DNA of 43,798 nucleotides, taken from NCBI RefSeq assembly GCF_006438925.1, contig NZ_RCZA01000024.1:358-44155 (forward strand), read 5' to 3'. Below the pieces are notes generated by a model. It was not told the origin of the DNA. It was given only the letters and a program-made list of their open reading frames with translations, and did no database searches. Shown here piece after piece: positions 42,649 through 43,798 of the stretch (position 1 is its first letter; every line of letters begins with the position of its first letter). This DNA is from Pseudomonas mandelii. Lineage in GTDB: Bacteria > Pseudomonadota > Gammaproteobacteria > Pseudomonadales > Pseudomonadaceae. A program made the translations under genes and the position numbers.

Positions 42649-43027
42649 AAGTTAACCAGATTCCAGCTTTCGGCTGACATTCGGAATTCGCCTTGGTTTT
42701 CAGATTCCGCGATCCAGCCGTTTGAAAGGGTGATCCTGTGTTTGTTCACATGGTGTCCTGATTGTTGAATATCCCAAGCCGTCCGTGTGCGCGCTTTTCT
42801 GGTCGAAGTGACAGCGCGGCGGCGTCAAGGGAAAGATTCAAAGCCAAAAGCAGGGCGAATGGTCGTGAGATGGTAAACAAGGGTTCATTCCTTTGGGGGT
42901 GTGTATCCGGTTTCTTTGATGCGGGTGGCAATGCCTGATGCCGACGCAATTATGAACGTAGTGCTGGCAAAAACTGCTGAGCCTTTAATGTTTGCCTGAT
43001 TGCCAGTCGTTGAGGCAACTCCAATAG
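42649..43027. other. 379-bp unassigned stretch
   Basis: No convincing gene. A - strand frame of 67 codons (42746-42949) containing ALNLSLDAAALSLRPEKR and HGRLGIFNNQDT recalls small reading frames that recur in Pseudomonas genomes, so this may be another dispersed repeat. A second - strand frame (ending near 42901) is open for ~60 codons (TTFIIASASGIATRIKETG) without a good start. Neither is called as a gene. Confidence 0.4.
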
Positions 43028-43363
43028 TTATTTTTCGTCCCTCACCTCGTAACGGCCGGGACCGGTCCAGATGATCACTCTGAATCCACCGCTCAGCAGC
43101 CCGATATCTCTGAGGTGTTTAAAAACTTCAGCAGGGCACCACTCACGTCCATGAGCAAAGCAAATTTCCAAGGTTCGCAGTTTGGCAAAAATGTTGGCCT
43201 TGATGTCATCATCCGAACTTGAAATTTTGTACTCATCAACGTTAGTTTCTTGGAAAAAACCAAGGTCGAGCAACGTATTTTTCAACTCGGTATCAAGTAG
43301 CTTTAACAGGACGTAGTCCCCATCTGCTTGGGTGACATAGGCTTTGACCGAGTGATTATTCAC
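43028..43363 (-). CDS. 111-aa hypothetical protein, possible immunity gene
   Basis: GTG start at 43363 with GAGAA upstream. 111 aa, soluble, mixed alpha/beta composition (ADGDYVLLKLLDTELKNTLL, then FRVIIWTGPGRYEVRDEK), no signal peptide. Its start overlaps the TGA of an upstream frame cut by an IS66 element (GTGA). Low GC and this linkage resemble immunity genes of polymorphic toxins, but I do not recognise the family. Confidence 0.6.
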   Translation of the reverse strand: MNNHSVKAYVTQADGDYVLLKLLDTELKNTLLDLGFFQETNVDEYKISSSDDDIKANIFAKLRTLEICFAHGREWCPAEVFKHLRDIGLLSGGFRVIIWTGPGRYEVRDEK

Positions 43364-43503
43364 GTATAGTTCTCATTTAATATCGACGAACGCCAAGCGA
43401 GCCAATTTTCGCGCTCAACGTCAGGACAAATACCTCTTCGGATGTGAATCGTTCCGTTTCTATAAAGTCCAGAAACCACTCCACGTCCAATGCCGTGAAT
43501 ATC
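43360..43503 (-). pseudogene. 3' fragment of a gene interrupted by IS66
   Basis: Between the IS end (43504) and the 111-aa gene two frames are open. One ends TGA at 43360, overlapping the next GTG start (GTGA), and encodes 47 residues including VSGLYRNGTIHIRRGICPD. The other ends at 43377 and encodes ALDVEWFLDFIETERFTSEE. Either could be the C-terminal end of a gene whose 5' part lies beyond the IS. Stop-start overlap favours the first. Confidence 0.5.
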
Positions 43504-43798
43504 GTAAGCGACCCATAAACCACACATGGCAAAAAACCGATGTGTGCATTTAGCGCGAGATAGTCGGGGAACAGTTCCACGGCAGCAAGGCTTCGAAGTC
43601 TTCTACCGAAGTAGCTTGTGGCAGGCGTTCAAGTACGTGGCGCAGCCACGTATAGGGCTCTTGGCCGTTGGCTTTGGCAGTTTCGACCAGGCTATAGATC
43701 TGCGCACTGGCCGTCGCGCCCTTGGGCGTGTCGCTGAACATCCAATTTTTGCGACCAATCACAAAGGGTTTTACCGCTCGCTCGGCCTTGTTGTTATC
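43504..43798 (-). mobile_element. IS66-family insertion sequence, right part (truncated by window)
   Basis: The element end begins GTAAGCGACCCATAAACC at 43504, matching the GTAAGC-type terminus of IS66 elements, and the transposase stop lies 46 bp inside it. The other end and the target duplication are outside the window. The 8 bases outside the end are TGAATATC, so the same octamer would be expected at the far end. Confidence 0.85.
43550..43798 (-). CDS. tnpC: IS66 TnpC transposase, C-terminal part
   Basis: The frame is open to the window edge (82 residues seen). It contains the IS66 TnpC end: NKAERAVKPFVIGRKNWMFS, SDTPKGATASAQIYSLVETA and WLRHVLERLPQATSVEDFEA, ending ALLPWNCSPTISR. The catalytic core is outside the window. 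The last residues are as usual for the family, so this end looks intact. Confidence 0.93.
   Translation of the reverse strand, partial: DNNKAERAVKPFVIGRKNWMFSDTPKGATASAQIYSLVETAKANGQEPYTWLRHVLERLPQATSVEDFEALLPWNCSPTISR

Noticed and set aside
42746..42949. 67-codon - strand frame with hydrophobic stretch (ALLLALNLSLDAAALSL)
   Set aside because: No ribosome site; looks like a recurring repeat-derived frame in Pseudomonas. Mentioned only within the unassigned stretch.

Overview
The window is a chromosomal segment of a Pseudomonas, most likely from the P. fluorescens complex. The evidence is a pseudomonad 5S rRNA, GC-rich third codon positions, many dispersed inverted repeats with the core GTGGGAGCGAGC(C/T)TGCTCGCGA that is typical of pseudomonad REP/REPIN elements, and gene families common in that group. 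No tRNA, CRISPR array, prophage or replication origin was seen.

Layout. 1-820: the 3' end of an rRNA operon (23S-5S spacer, 5S, terminator) followed by a small lipoprotein gene. 840-5887: a VOC-fold protein, a TetR regulator overlapping a 3-hydroxyacyl-CoA dehydrogenase gene, then a divergent AraC-type regulator overlapping an ABC exporter. 5891-7091: a membrane-anchored alpha/beta hydrolase and a 43-residue secreted peptide. 7169-12337: a complete 2-deoxyribose catabolic locus (deoK-deoP-deoX, with deoR convergent to it and divergent from deoC). Its two promoter regions carry 16-bp sites matching the classical TGTTA-N6-TAACA DeoR operator. 12338-17714: quinone oxidoreductase, an MFS transporter gene with an apparent one-base deletion near its start, a divergent LysR regulator, a pirin and a GlxA-type regulator.

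17888-26797: two related winged-helix/STAND ATPase regulators facing each other tail to tail, one without its TPR half. They are followed by a flavodoxin-chloroperoxidase pair, a short AraC regulator, a periplasmic metallo-beta-lactamase-fold protein and a LysR regulator. A 20-bp motif is shared exactly between the upstream regions of the flavodoxin gene and the araC gene, which suggests one small regulon. 26798-27555 is a gene-free block of repeats. 27556-31089 is a DoxX / monooxygenase-domain / amidohydrolase / YcaC-hydrolase cluster. 31180-35638 holds an MscS channel with a cyclic-nucleotide domain, a secreted esterase with a divergent LysR regulator, and a methyltransferase.

35652-36281 is a HigBA-like toxin-antitoxin pair with a palindromic operator. 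36422-41101 is an ABC ATPase / giant FtsX permease / AttH-like lipoprotein operon plus two tiny genes, followed by a periplasmic protein with a duplicated domain. From about 41800 the sequence becomes AT-richer and decayed: a broken vanW-like gene, unassigned DNA, a small orphan gene that could be an immunity gene, and a truncated reading frame cut at 43504 by an IS66-family element that runs off the window. This last 2 kb looks like the edge of an accessory region.
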